Shown here: in pieces, positions 14,201-23,438 of the stretch | How the letters are laid out: each line of letters begins with the position of its first letter | Position numbering within the stretch: the first letter of the stretch is position 1 | Origin: Hyperoplus lanceolatus | Taxonomy: Eukaryota; Chordata; Actinopteri; Uranoscopiformes; Ammodytidae | Reading direction: 5' to 3' | Length of the DNA stretch: 64,000 nucleotides | Assembly: GCA_026929865.2 (NCBI GenBank) | Contig: CM049396.1 | Span: 20,648,501-20,712,500, forward strand | Position numbers and translations under genes: made by a program | The notes under the pieces: generated by a model | Seen by the model: only the letters and a program-made list of their open reading frames with translations | Told to the model about the DNA's origin: nothing | Databases searched by the model: none

Positions 14201-17200
14201 TTTACACTAAAGAGCAACTGCTCTTAAAGCGACAGTAACCATTATACATGTCAGAGCCTTTTATACACATAGACTACTATTATGGATCAAAACCGGTTCT
14301 GCATTTAAAGTGTGGCTGCTATCTTCAGGGGGTTAATGGTGATAAACAATTAGTAAGTGGTTGTAATGAGTCATAATTAGTGTTCTCAGTTTACAGATTA
14401 ACAGAAGATGGAAAAAAAACTGTTTCCAAATAAAATAATGCTGGATCCATTGTATGGGAGTGGAAGGATGTAGAATAATCAATACAATGTGCAAACTCTT
14501 TGCCATGTGCAAGTTTCAAATTGTTCCAATAGAAAGCACTAAAGAATATAAACATGTTTCATGTAGCCTAATGCATTGTTAGTGCAGACACATTTTGCAG
14601 GGACTATTTAAATCATATTACTGGTGTGATGTTATGCAAAAAAATAATTAAATTGAGCATTTAGGATGTGCTCTAGAGGAGATTTGAAATATATCGAGAT
14701 ATATATCGTGTATCGAGATATAGTAAAAAAATATCGAGATATTGATTTTTGCCCATATCGCCCAGCCCTAGCTTGCCCTTTTGTAAGTCACAAACAGAAC
14801 AGAAATTGTAGAATCAATCAAGCCCTGCAGCATTGATGTAGCCTGAGTGTTTTTAGATGCTCAAGACAAATTAAGTTGTAGCACACCTTCGCCCATCTTC
14901 TCAGGTACCACCAGTTACTTTGGGAAGTAGTTGCCCTCGCCACACTGCAACTTTGGCAATGACACTGTCCTTCAATGTGGTAGCAGGATGTTACAACCAC
15001 AAATGTTTCTTCTTAGGGAGATCTCATCTCCTCATTACCAACCTTACTTAGCACTACTTCCACCTATAATAAACAAACCCCCAGATACCGCTGAATCTAA
15101 CTTCTAGTTATACCTCATTTCCACAGAGCGATGCGGCTCGGTTTGGTGAGGCTCAGCCCGCTTTTATTTGCGTTTCCATTGTCAAAAGTTGGGTAGGGAC
15201 CCAAAAGAAGAGAGCTGAGCCGACCCTATTTTCAGCACCCTTCTGTTGGGGTACCATAGCCTGGCTCCGCCCGCCCGCCTACTTCCGGCCAAATTTCATT
15301 TTCCCTTCAGTAGTCAGTCTGGGTGTACAGCGCATTTCCCAGATTCTCCGGAGAATCTACGATCGGCCAATCAGCTAACAGAGCGAGTGGCTGAGAACGC
15401 TCCAGTTTCAGTTGAATGCTGCGTTGCTTTATACTCGGAAGAAGGAGATTTCCGACTTGGTAGTTCCGAGTTCCGACCTGTCTGTGTTCCAGTGCATCTG
15501 CTCGCGAAAGTATGGACGCCTAAAACCTTTCTCGTCCAAATAACTAAACGTTAGGCTCTAACAAGTTACTGTTGCCAGGTACCGGTAGATTCATAGACTA
15601 CAATATGTAGTGAAGTCGGAAATTTCCGAGTTCCCTGTCCAACTGGAAGGCACCATCAAAAGCCGGCTCATGACACACGTGATGACCAAACGTGATGCGA
15701 TTGGTTGGCTAATCCAGAGTGGCACTGGGCAGATCCAATAGTTTTAAACTTCGACAGACACCCGCCTCCAAGTGAGTTAACGTTTGCCAATTACAGCACT
15801 TCCAGACCATCTGTACAAATGAAATGAAGTACGGTGGTCTGGTTGGACCAGGCTAGGGGTACCAAGCCATATGATAGGATGCCGAAAGGGTGGAGCTACA
15901 CACTGCAGTCCGTTGATTGGTCCACAGAACCATTTCCGCCTTAAACCACTTTGTGTGTGCAATAGTGGAAAAAAAAATGAGAGACGGCTGGCTGGACCGC
16001 AGTCGTCTCCTTGGCTCGATGCTCTGACCCATATTCTGGCGGCGGCTATGTATGCTAGTGTAGTGTCTGCGGTGGAAAGGCTCGCTAGATCTAGCGTAAC
16101 CAAGGCAACTCGATCCGAGGCCGCGCCGAACTGCTCAGTGGAAACGAGGCATAAGATTCAAACCGAAAGTTAGGTTCAGAATCAGACAGGGATTGAAAAA
16201 AGGATATTTAGCAATGGCACTGTGAGAAATGTAAGGGATAATTTAAGACACTACACCATGAAAACTGTTTCTAGTAGCAAACCAAATTACAATGTTGAAC
16301 CTGAAAATGAGCAGAATATGTGACCTTTAAGTTTCAATTTATGGCACTTATGGGAACATTTCAATTTGAAAGTGGCTGTGCTGCTGCCCTACAGAACATT
16401 TCCTTAGAGTATTTCTAAAGAGTGAGCATAGGAGTGCAATTTGTATAATAATCTGCATTGTACTCTTCTAAAGGTTGTCAGGATAGTGCAGTGCTTTGCT
16501 TTATTGATTGCAGAATGTTTTATATTGAGTACAGTGCAGTTTGTACATTTCAGTACCCATTCCAACGTATTCATTATTTTACAAGCAGCATTTGTGCAAT
16601 TGTATAAAAAAAGTCTCATGCTTAAGTATCTTTTAAAGGTATAATTACTTTAATTGCCTTTTATTATTCATTCAGAAATACACAAACCTTATCTGCATTT
16701 TATTTGCATTGTATTCCCCTGTTTTACTGACATGTTATTGGATTTATCAAATGTTTGAGATTGTTTTTATATTCAAAATAATATAACACAAAGAGAGATA
16801 ACCTCTCTCTCTCTCTCCCCCTCTCTCATACACACGTTGATGCCAGTTTGCTATGCAACAGTAGCGTGATAACCGTTGTATAAATAGGTGATTGTAGCTG
16901 CATAATTCCAGTACTATAAATGCTTATTAACAATTGCTTGGACATCTCAACGGTTGCTCAGTTCCACAAGTTATTAATATTAAAGTACATATTTGCAAAT
17001 TCCATACTGGTTGTCCATGTTGTTGTAATTGCTGCATTGCCCACTTACTGTACATATACTACTCTAGGTTTGTTTATTGAAACAGCATAAAACATTGAAA
17101 GTTAAACTCAAATGACGTGTTCTCCTTTTTTTTTCTCTACAGTTCTATTTCAGACATCTTTGGTCCAGAGCCTGGAGGAAACCTTGAGTAAGTTATACTA

Positions 17201-20200
17201 CTTCTATTGCTAATGTCAAGAAAAGTATTGTATTTCTAGTTTTTCCGTGGGCCACTTATTATTTCTAGGAATTGGTCTATTTTCCATTACAAGTAATTGC
17301 ACATTAGTGTGTGGATACATAGATTCGATGTCAGTAAGCTTCTGGCTGGATTGCTATATTTTGTGCGAGGTGATAAACTCTTTGCATATTATGCCTCCCA
17401 CATCCACTTCCACACAGCTACTTGGACAAGCTTTTATGCATTGCCACTTGATAATTTCTTTAAGCTTTCCTTTTTTTGTTGTTTTGTTGCCATAATACGA
17501 TACAAGCTGCAGTCTAATGTGTATGCACAGTTTCACACAGTTTCAGTTAAGTGCATATAGACTGTATTAGATTCACTTCCATTGCTGGTGGTCATAAATG
17601 GTGTCATTTGTTGGAGGTCCGATACCAACAATTTGGGACATACACATACTCTTTGATCATCCCTGAAACGACATTAATGCACTGTGTATGAGCACTTTCT
17701 ATTTGAGAACCTTTAGATAGTGGATAGGGGCAGTAGGCTTCATGCTCTTAAGTGACCTTGACAATAACATACATTTAGTTTTTTCATTTAAAGTATCCAC
17801 TTGTTTTAAAATAGTCAAGTGTAAAATATTCAACAGTATATAAATGCACACATATTATGAAGAGAGTTAATGGCTTGACTGTAGGTCCGTCTGTGGATGT
17901 TTATGTATTTTCTAGGGCCTTTTTTCATCCTAGTCAGTCATTGATTTACATTCAGATTTCACTTTGACTTTTAACACAGACTACTGGACAGACAAAGTAT
18001 CATACGACTTCTAACACAGTTTACAGACGGCGCAATTTTTTTTTAGAGCAGGGAAGTAGCTCTAGCTGGGACTCGTATTCGTATCAGGCCAAATGTATGT
18101 CTATATAAGTCTGAAAAAGGAAATGGATATTTAATACATTTTTAATATGACCAAAGTTTGAGATTTCTTAAATCTGTATCTGGCCCGCAAGCCACTATTA
18201 TATAAGCAGGCATTCATAAATGTTGCTTTCAACTCACAGCTCAAGGTTGGACTGCTTGTCCCTAGTGACTCGTATTACCATCTCATCTAATTCTTCTCCT
18301 TCAGCAATTTTGGAAAATGCACTTGTTATAAAAAGCAGCAAGATAACACTGCTCATTAAGTTGTGCTTATCAACACATTTTGGCAAACGCTAGAAACTTT
18401 TTTCTTGTAGTTGATTTCGCTGAGCTGCTGGTTAACCCTTGACCCATTGATACCGGATGCTGAGCTACGCAACTTTGTATCTCCTGCCGCGTGGCGCATC
18501 ATTGTTGTTTTTTTTCATAATTTTCATGGCGTGTGCAGCATAGAATGCACTGTCATTGGTTCAATACACATGAGGTGGGTCCTGTTGATTTTTTTAAAAC
18601 CACGTGACCACTCTAATGTTGTGTGCTAAACTTACCCTTGTCATTGGTAGGACAAGTGCAAAAAATCAAAGTAATGTAAATGATATTACCACTTCAGTTG
18701 ACGCCATGTCCTTTTCTGTTTTAACTCGGTTTTTCCAATACAGATGTATGTTATTTTCATGGTAGCACAATGGAGATACAAATCTGAAAATATCATATTT
18801 CATCATCCTCTGCTGTTAAGTCACCCACAAACAAGGCAAATCTATTTCAAGGTTATCTCATACGGAAAGCTTTACTGTCACTACTGTCAAAACATCAGAA
18901 GCACAAACCTTCTGAATGTGATTCCACTTTGTGTTTATTGTGGATAATCAGAACTCTGCTCTTCATCTCTTTCTGAATGACCTTGAGGCAACGTCCAAAC
19001 CTGCCAATGTTCATTCCTAATGTCATCTTGCTACACAGAGCTTTTTCCTGGATGTAATCATAGCACACCAGCAGTGTGGGGCCTTAGAATTCCTCATCAA
19101 CTCCATGGCCAGAAGCCAAGTCTTGTAACAAGAGTGAAAGCAAATGTTATGTTTCATTTGGCATCCCTCCTCCAGGCTGTCAGAATCCAACAATGATAGG
19201 TTAATTGTTATAGTCCCCGATACAGACTTCGCACAGCCCCCACTGCCTGCTTACAAGTTATCCACTACACTTTGACATCTCCCACACCTTTTACTATGCA
19301 CATGTGGGGACTTCTGACCCAAATTCCAGTGCTGGAATTTTGTTTTTCCACTACAAACAGTCAAGATAAAGAGGCAGAGTACCTAGTCACTGGCTGGAGG
19401 GTGATTTACATCTGAAGTATGATCTGCAACAGAGAACTCTTCACGCTGTAAGTGGTTCCACATGCAGGGACACTGAGGTTGAGGGCTCCCCTTTGGCTTC
19501 AAAGTCATGCTATCTGAACATTTCTAAAAAAGGAGGAGACCACGGTGTCCACCAGTTTGTGTCAGAGGTGATTCACTAATGGGGCTATAACTTAAGAAGT
19601 CATGATGTGCAGTAGAGCCTACTGAGGCCTGCATGGTGGCAAAAAGGCTTATTTAGAGGCTTTAAGCGCTCAGCCCAGATGTGTACTTCGAACAACAGTA
19701 ACGTTTCCTTTAGGTGTAAGTCTATTTTATTGCAGTACGGGGGCAAAAAACACTCTCCCACATCTTCCATTTGTAGAACTTCTGTACACTCTTTTGGAAA
19801 ATTGCATTCAGTGTGTATTTTGCTTCTCACACATTTTAAGAAATACGATAGCATTTTGACAGAATGTTTGGGAGTTCTTTTCACCGTTGTGAAAATTTGT
19901 ATTAAGGGACCACATTTTTTCACATAGGTCCCAAAATGGAAGCCTTTTGTTTGGACAGGCACTACTAGTGTAAAAGCTTTGTATTGGCATAAAGATAGAT
20001 TTGTTCTATACTTGTGACACAAAGTTATACATATCTAATTCATACTTGTGTTAATTATAGTGAATTTGCTAAAGGTGTTTCGTGCAGCATTTTGCTCAAG
20101 ATAGTAAAAATAGCTTTTCTATTACCAATACAGCGCATGATAATCAGAACTCACTCAGGCTATGCACCTGTCCCTATTTCCTCTATCACCTCTGCATTTT

Positions 20201-20991
20201 CGTGTTGATTGACTATATGTGCTGTCGGAAAACAGATATTAATTTAAAACCTCTCACCTGCCTGCCACATACATTAAAGCTATATTTGAAGAATTGATTC
20301 CTAGAAATGGTAATGGTTAAAGTAATGATGTTGGCAGATGCTTTGCCAGAAAATGATTCAATCTTTGAAGTGATTGAATTGTTAGCTTTTCCCACACTCT
20401 CAAACATGCAGTATACACACCAAGATATGTTGGTGGAAGGCAGGAGAGAAGAAGGCAAGTTTAACATGGGTTTTTACATTTACTATGTTTGGTTGACAAT
20501 CTCCTGGGGCCCATAGCTGATGCATATTCCCAAAGAGCACATCGTAATTTGTGGACCATTTTCTGCTTTAACGGTATTGATGGTAGTCAAGCAGTGAGTG
20601 TTCTTTAAATCTGTATTATTAGTGCACAGCAGTGCCATTGAGACGTCACACTACAAAATAAGACCTCTTTCCCCTGCTCAGATATGTGTCAATGCAGTGT
20701 GTTTTTAAAAGTCTGGTACCTTAAGCACTTATTTACTTTTTCTGCTTTTTTCACTTTAACAATGTATTTGCTGGATATGAAAGTCTACTAATGATTCATC
20801 CTCAATGTTTAGCCTCGGAAACTTTGCAAATTTTTTCTAATCCCAACAATCACATAACACTAAGAAGTAATCCTTGAAAATGCTTTTACAGAGTCACAGA
20901 GACGACCTCAGTCCAAAAGCGAACGTCCGGCTCGAGAGGAGACGATGCCGCACCATCGCCCGTTCTTGGAAAACGACGGCGTAAAACGTAG
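1..20991 (+). CDS. rad18: RAD18 E3 ubiquitin ligase, C-terminal part (seven spliced exons)
   Basis: RAD18 works with the E2 enzyme RAD6 to mono-ubiquitinate PCNA at stalled replication forks, recruiting translesion polymerases in the nucleus. Seen here: exons 1-113, 2219-2289, 4043-4103, 10820-10948, 11589-11715, 17143-17187 and 20892-20991. All have GT-AG borders and matching phases, and together give 214 residues and a TAG stop. The order is the SAP DNA-binding motif (LSIHGHRDQLIKRH), a charged helix, the RAD6-binding segment (VMVFSKNQSEKEIEEVH), an acidic tail with a serine-rich patch, and a basic C-terminus (GKRRRKT). The human protein is about 495 aa, and its part after this SAP point is of similar length. 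The first exon is cut by the window edge; RING and UBZ exons must lie upstream. The match along the whole tail makes identification firm. The introns are crowded with DNA transposons, and none disrupts an exon. Confidence 0.93.
425..640 (-). pseudogene. Possible coding relic, lysine-rich then acidic tail
   Basis: On the minus strand this intronic stretch reads like a disordered nuclear tail. It has NPEKERIKLEKAASM, then a lysine run, and in an adjacent frame KKKQKRKRQEEESSSDEED. The frame change falls in an A-rich tract. Such tails end many pogo/CENP-B-like transposases and some nuclear proteins, so this may be a decayed transposon or retrocopy. The parent is not recognised. Confidence 0.3.
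918..1745 (+). mobile_element. Tc1/mariner-type transposon, internally deleted
   Basis: Long terminal inverted repeats of roughly 200 bp: the left arm begins near aaaagtattcataccc and the right arm ends gaatactttttcaagccact. Between them remains only the C-terminal part of a Tc1 transposase, about 1290-1484, reading WPSQSPDLNTIKNIWKDKK and EQFCKEEWAKM. The catalytic aspartates and the DNA-binding half are gone, so it cannot move by itself. It sits in a rad18 intron. Confidence 0.8.
1746..2218. other. rad18 intron, no recognised feature
   Basis: AT-rich intron DNA running to the acceptor of the next exon. No repeat, RNA or coding signal is recognised. Confidence 0.5.
2219..2289 (+). CDS. rad18: rad18 exon: charged linker helix after SAP
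   Basis: The acceptor is tcttctgtcaacag. The exon encodes AKDIAKELEADEKIRNRMQG and then KVKP, and corresponds to the human AAEIVREIENIEKTR stretch. The donor gtacgt follows in phase 0. Length is 71 nt. Confidence 0.9.
2403..2869 (+). mobile_element. TTAA-flanked MITE, copy 1
   Basis: A 467-bp element bounded by TTAA at both ends, with inverted termini aaaggtgctgtaagcg and (right end reversed) aaaggtgaagtaagcg. It has no transposase. A second copy in the same orientation lies at 7179-7661 and shares blocks such as actgcagttagcagtcccct. TTAA target sites are typical of piggyBac- and Kolobok-type transposons. Confidence 0.75.
2870..4042. other. rad18 intron, no firm feature
   Basis: Moderately AT-rich intron sequence. 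Short GC-rich patches (near 3030 and 3600) look like eroded repeats, but no ends are visible. No coding signal. Confidence 0.4.
4043..4103 (+). CDS. rad18: rad18 exon: RAD6-binding segment, first part
   Basis: The 61-nt exon follows the acceptor aatctcttgcag and encodes VMVFSKNQSEKEIEEVHANY. This closely matches the human VMVFTKDQTEKEIDEIHSKY block, the core of the RAD6-binding region. The donor gtaagt leaves phase 1. Confidence 0.93.
4546..5166 (+). mobile_element. hAT-like non-autonomous element, copy 1
   Basis: A 621-bp element with ends CTAGCCTGG and CCAGGCTA, flanked by an 8-bp target duplication with one mismatch (TGGTTTGC at 4538-4545, TGGTTTAC at 5167-5174). An 8-bp duplication is the hallmark of the hAT superfamily. 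No transposase is encoded. A homologous copy lies inverted at 15257-15856. Confidence 0.85.
5284..5745 (+). mobile_element. Tc1-like transposase fragment
   Basis: Decayed DDE transposase coding sequence. On the + strand 5530-5745 still reads NSTDLNQMEHLWDVLE, then fragments of the typical MEAPP..NLQDLKDL and SMP..VRAVLAA tail, in changing frames. The upstream part matches the same family (ggcaatgttctgctgagaaa; TGGCAGTTGCCACTGTTAGC region). No intact terminal repeats are recognised. Old and non-functional. Confidence 0.7.
5766..6604. other. rad18 intron, no recognised feature
   Basis: Ordinary AT-rich intron DNA. No repeat ends, coding signal or RNA gene is recognised. Confidence 0.45.
6605..7178. 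mobile_element. MITE with TTA target duplication (PIF/Harbinger-like)
   Basis: A 574-bp element with inverted ends TGCTGGGCTTACAC and GTGTAAGCCCAGCA, flanked by TTA at 6602-6604 and 7179-7181. A 3-bp TTA/TAA duplication fits PIF/Harbinger; the superfamily assignment is inference. No transposase. It abuts the TTAA MITE at 7179 exactly. Confidence 0.65.
7179..7661 (+). mobile_element. TTAA-flanked MITE, copy 2
   Basis: Second copy of the family at 2403-2869, in the same orientation. It is 483 bp with TTAA at both ends, starting ttaaaggttcactaagcgg and ending cgcttacttcaccttttaa. The left boundary was later hit by the TTA-type element. Confidence 0.75.
7919..7957. repeat. Perfect hairpin, 17-bp arms
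   Basis: ATGACGTACTACTGTAC, a 5-base loop TTTTG, and its exact reverse complement. Embedded in the TTAA-type element at 7709-8596. Confidence 0.9.
8181..8220. repeat. CA microsatellite
   Basis: A CA dinucleotide tract preceded by a short TCGC repeat, inside the 7709-8596 element. Confidence 0.95.
8597..10819. other. rad18 intron; SINE-like tail near 9508-9592
   Basis: Mostly unrecognised intron. Around 9508-9592 the sequence (aaagcacgtt, tgtatgaaaggtgccatac, aagtaaagattatcatcatt) resembles the 3' tail of a common fish retroposon family. No head is visible. The remainder shows no coding or RNA signal. Confidence 0.4.
10820..10948 (+). CDS. rad18: rad18 exon: end of RAD6-binding segment and linker
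   Basis: The 129-nt exon follows tgcctgcag and encodes RTKHSNDFSRLIAQVRGRLE, then a basic to polar linker ending KTHTA. The start aligns with human RKKHKSEFQLLVDQARKGYK. It is separated from the previous exon by a 6.7-kb intron holding at least five transposon remnants. Confidence 0.92.
11589..11715 (+). CDS. rad18: rad18 exon: acidic tail
   Basis: The 127-nt exon follows tttttcag and encodes an acidic stretch (LLVKVEEGQAEEEP) and then YDLSPSPTLSDVSIS. The serine run continues into the next exon. In human RAD18 the equivalent region holds the phosphorylated serine box and polymerase-eta contact; assigning that role here is inference from position and composition. Confidence 0.88.
11716..13257. 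other. rad18 intron, no gene; short tandem duplication inside
   Basis: AT-rich intron DNA. The only clear structure is the exact 30-bp tandem duplication listed separately at 12893-12952. Confidence 0.5.
12893..12952 (+). repeat. Exact 30-bp tandem duplication
   Basis: The 30-bp unit beginning aagtatcaggagcattagtg occurs twice without a mismatch (12893-12922, 12923-12952). Perfect identity suggests a recent duplication. Confidence 0.95.
13266..14770. mobile_element. hAT-like element, 1.5 kb, non-autonomous
   Basis: A 1505-bp element with inverted ends TAGGGCTGGGCGATAT and ATATCGCCCAGCCCTA, flanked by a perfect 8-bp target duplication GCTTGCCC (13258-13265, 14771-14778). Subterminal regions contain several ATATCGAGATAT-type motifs. 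The left third is GC-rich with an internal region resembling a 5' leader. No intact transposase frame is present. The family is very common in fish. Confidence 0.88.
15112..16151. mobile_element. Inverted-repeat DNA element split by a hAT insertion
   Basis: Outer element with inverted ends cctcatttccacagagc and gctcagtggaaacgagg. The left arm is 15112-15248 and the right arm 15865-16151, with the hAT-like MITE in between. No transposase is visible, and the superfamily is not determined. Confidence 0.65.
15257..15856 (-). mobile_element. hAT-like non-autonomous element, copy 2 (inverted)
   Basis: Reverse-oriented homologue of 4546-5166, 600 bp, flanked by a perfect 8-bp duplication GGGTACCA (15249-15256, 15857-15864). 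It inserted into the older element at 15112-16151. Confidence 0.88.
16152..17142. other. rad18 intron, no firm feature
   Basis: AT-rich intron with a short CT tract at 16803-16827. No coding, RNA or repeat-end signal is recognised. Confidence 0.45.
17143..17187 (+). CDS. rad18: rad18 45-nt micro-exon: serine-rich patch
   Basis: After the acceptor ttttctctacag, only 45 nt are used before the donor gtaagt. They encode SISDIFGPEPGGNL. With the end of the preceding exon this makes a run SISSSISDIF that resembles the human SSSSDIIRDL motif. Removing the exon would keep the frame (45 is divisible by 3), so skipping would give an in-frame isoform. Confidence 0.82.
   Translation, partial: FYFRHLWSRAWRKP
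17188..20891. other. rad18 last intron, no firm feature
   Basis: A 3.7-kb intron. Several short open frames exist on both strands (the longest is 140 codons on the minus strand, near 19600-20022). They show no recognisable domain and no codon or composition bias. No complete transposon ends are recognised. Confidence 0.45.
20892..20991 (+). CDS. rad18: rad18 terminal coding exon
   Basis: The exon follows tgcttttacag, encodes EVTETTSVQKRTSGSRGDDA then APSPVLGKRRRKT, and ends with TAG at 20989-20991. The basic C-terminus resembles the human NKRNRN end and probably serves in nuclear localisation (inference). Phase 2 agrees with the previous donor. Confidence 0.85.
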
Positions 20992-21530
20992 AGACGAGGA
21001 GAGATACAGATGTCTTGCCTACCGAATCAACGAACCGAGTCAACAAATACACTTTGGAGCCTCTTGATCAAGCAAATCCAGAAGTGATACTTTATGCACA
21101 TTCCTATACAGCATTTCCATGTTTTTTTTCTGAAGTTTATCTGTTTATAGAATGAATACATGTTTAGTATTTTAACATTCTGTAGTCTTGAATTGAAGCA
21201 GGTTACATCTGAAAGTATAGGACTCTGAAGTCAATACTTGAATCCATTCACACACTTTTGTGTGGAAAAACATTTAATTTCTAATTTTTGGAAATTTGAT
21301 AAATTGTTTTGTTTTTATAGTAGAATTAAGCAAACATAACTTTGTATACAAATTGTAACAAGTGTCCAAGTCATTATCAAGTTTTCTATTGCTGCTTGAA
21401 ATTTATCATGTTATCTTTATTTGTTTAAGTTGTTTAAGGGCCACTGTAATATGCAGTTAAACAGAAATAAACCTGTGATGGCATCCATTAGTTTTGTATT
21501 GAACGATGCTTGGATTACATGATAAATAAA
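20992..21530 (+). other. rad18: rad18 3' untranslated region with poly(A) signals
   Basis: AT-rich DNA follows the stop. Canonical AATAAA hexamers are at 21466-21471 and 21525-21530, either of which could end the transcript. No other gene signal is seen in this stretch. Confidence 0.65.
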
Positions 21531-21617
21531 CGTTCTCAAAGAAGCTGCCCATGTAGTTACAGATAGATGTTGAAATAGTTGCCTTGAATACTAAATTAGC
21601 AGCTGTATTAAATGATC

Positions 21618-21839
21618 GGTAACACTTTACATTAAGGGTACATTAATTAACTGTTAGGGTATGCTTATTTCATGTTATTTATGCTTAGTTAATGCTTATT
21701 AAGCATTAAGTGACTGTTAATGCTTAGTTATTAATGGTAAGTCAATGTACGGTTAAGCATTAACTAGCTAATGCTTTAGATAATGCTTCGATAAGCATTG
21801 ACTAAGCATAACGTTTAGTCAATGCTACAAAATGTTCCG
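21618..21839. repeat. Short AT-rich repeat rich in TTAATGCTTA palindromes
   Basis: Starts cggtaacactttacatta and ends near tacaaaatgttccg, which is an imperfect inverted match of the start. The interior is built from taatgcttattaagcatta-type palindromic units. It resembles abundant fish MITE-like repeats. Confidence 0.55.
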
Positions 21840-23250
21840 TAATTTTTTGAGAGATCAGGATCGCAGTCACATGGGATTCATCCGTCATGTGCAATTTGAA
21901 AGCGTGCAACCAATTCTGTACCTTTCAAATTGATTGTTTTCTTTGAAAGAAGAGTAACCGGGGTCAGTTTAATTCCAATCCAGTGCCGGTGGAAACCCGA
22001 GGTCAAAGCAAGCCAGAGTGTAAACACTTAAGACAGGGAGGTTGGTGCTTGTGTATATGTGCATGGAGGGAGAGTGAGCAGGAACACATTTGGGAGCCGG
22101 CCTTGATTGAAAACAGAGCTCGCCTGGAGTCAGAAACACGATGCTTCTGACTCGGCTGTCTTCTTTCCTCAAACCAAGCGGGGACAGACATCTCTGGACT
22201 CATATCAATGTAGCGCGCTCATTATTCCGCACACCACTGATCACCAACTTATTTCCCATACAGTGAGGCTGCTAGTCTCCGGTTTAATTAGTGGGGATGT
22301 TACTCTTGCTTGAAACCGCAGGAGAGCCCTGAGTGGCTCCTGATCCCTGCCCTGATTGGGTAAGCATTGAAGCAGGTGATATCACTCATTCCATACACAT
22401 ATACTGTGTACCCCTTTCAGTAGAGTTCACAATCACCTTATTTGTACTTGGCTTGGTGGTAATGTTAAAGGGGGATATTTATCAATCTTTCCAACATGAG
22501 GTGAATCATATTTTGAAATGAGATCATACCTGATGGCTGATGCCCCCACCACCCCTCCCATCCTAATCCAACATTTGCTCACATTCCAAATTCTGTCTTC
22601 CCTTTCTGACCATGACGGTAAGGGATCAGGTCAATTGTTTCAGGAAGCCCCGGGCAGCGTTGCAACCGTGACCCCTGAGGACACATTGTTATGCATGAAC
22701 TTCTCTGCTCCTTCTTCAGCTCTTATTAAGCTTATCCTTAAGGACATCGTGGCAGCAGTGTTAGCATCCCTGATGAGTGAATTTCTTCTGATGCAGGAAT
22801 AATCCAAAGGCAAGTGTAAAGGGTTTGCCCACACTTACAGGGAATGTTAGAGTCAGGTTTCTTTTCTGGAAGCAGAGATGTTACCACAGACTACACATTT
22901 GTTCCAGCAGCAGCAGCAGCACCATAACCTGCAACAAACACGTATTATTGTAGTCTGCTTTGTTTTCCTTTTGTTGGTTTTTTAAAGTCAAATGCAATAG
23001 GACGGACAATGTACTGTAGATGAAGGAAACCTTACTAAAATCTAGTGAAGATACCTCAGATTTAGTTTGACGGTCAAGGTAGACATTATTTTTCAAAATA
23101 GACTACCACATGATCCCTTACATGAAAGATTCCATTTGTTTGGTCCCGTAAGTTGAAATGAAACCTGCAAAATAACATTGTCAAAGGGTGGAGACTTTGC
23201 AAATTATACAAAACATGTTCATTTGGAAATCCATAGAATGCAGGACAACA
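21840..23250. other. Intergenic, no recognised feature
   Basis: DNA downstream of rad18. Short open frames occur but show no domain. A small CAG run is present near 22901-22920. Confidence 0.45.
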
Positions 23251-23438
23251 CCCTGCCATGTGTCATAGTTGTTGTGTCCTTGGGCAAGACACTTCACCCA
23301 CCTTGCCTTGTGTGAATGTCGATAGTTAGCCTGCTATCGGCGTATGAATGTGTGTGTGTGAATGGGAACAGGTCTCCCTTGCAAAAGAGTCTTCGAACTC
23401 AATGGGATATACCTGTATAAATAAAGGTTAAAAAAAAT
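23251..23438 (+). repeat. SINE, 5'-truncated copy
   Basis: It shares with the reverse-strand SINE at 61829-62020 the core gttgtgtccttgggcaagac and the tail aatgggatatacctgtataa followed by ataaaggtt and an A run. The tRNA-like head is missing. Confidence 0.75.

Noticed and set aside
19600-20022. 140-codon minus-strand open frame in the last rad18 intron
   Set aside because: No recognisable domain, cysteine/histidine spacing or homologue that I know of. Overlapping frames on both strands are equally open, as expected in AT-rich DNA.
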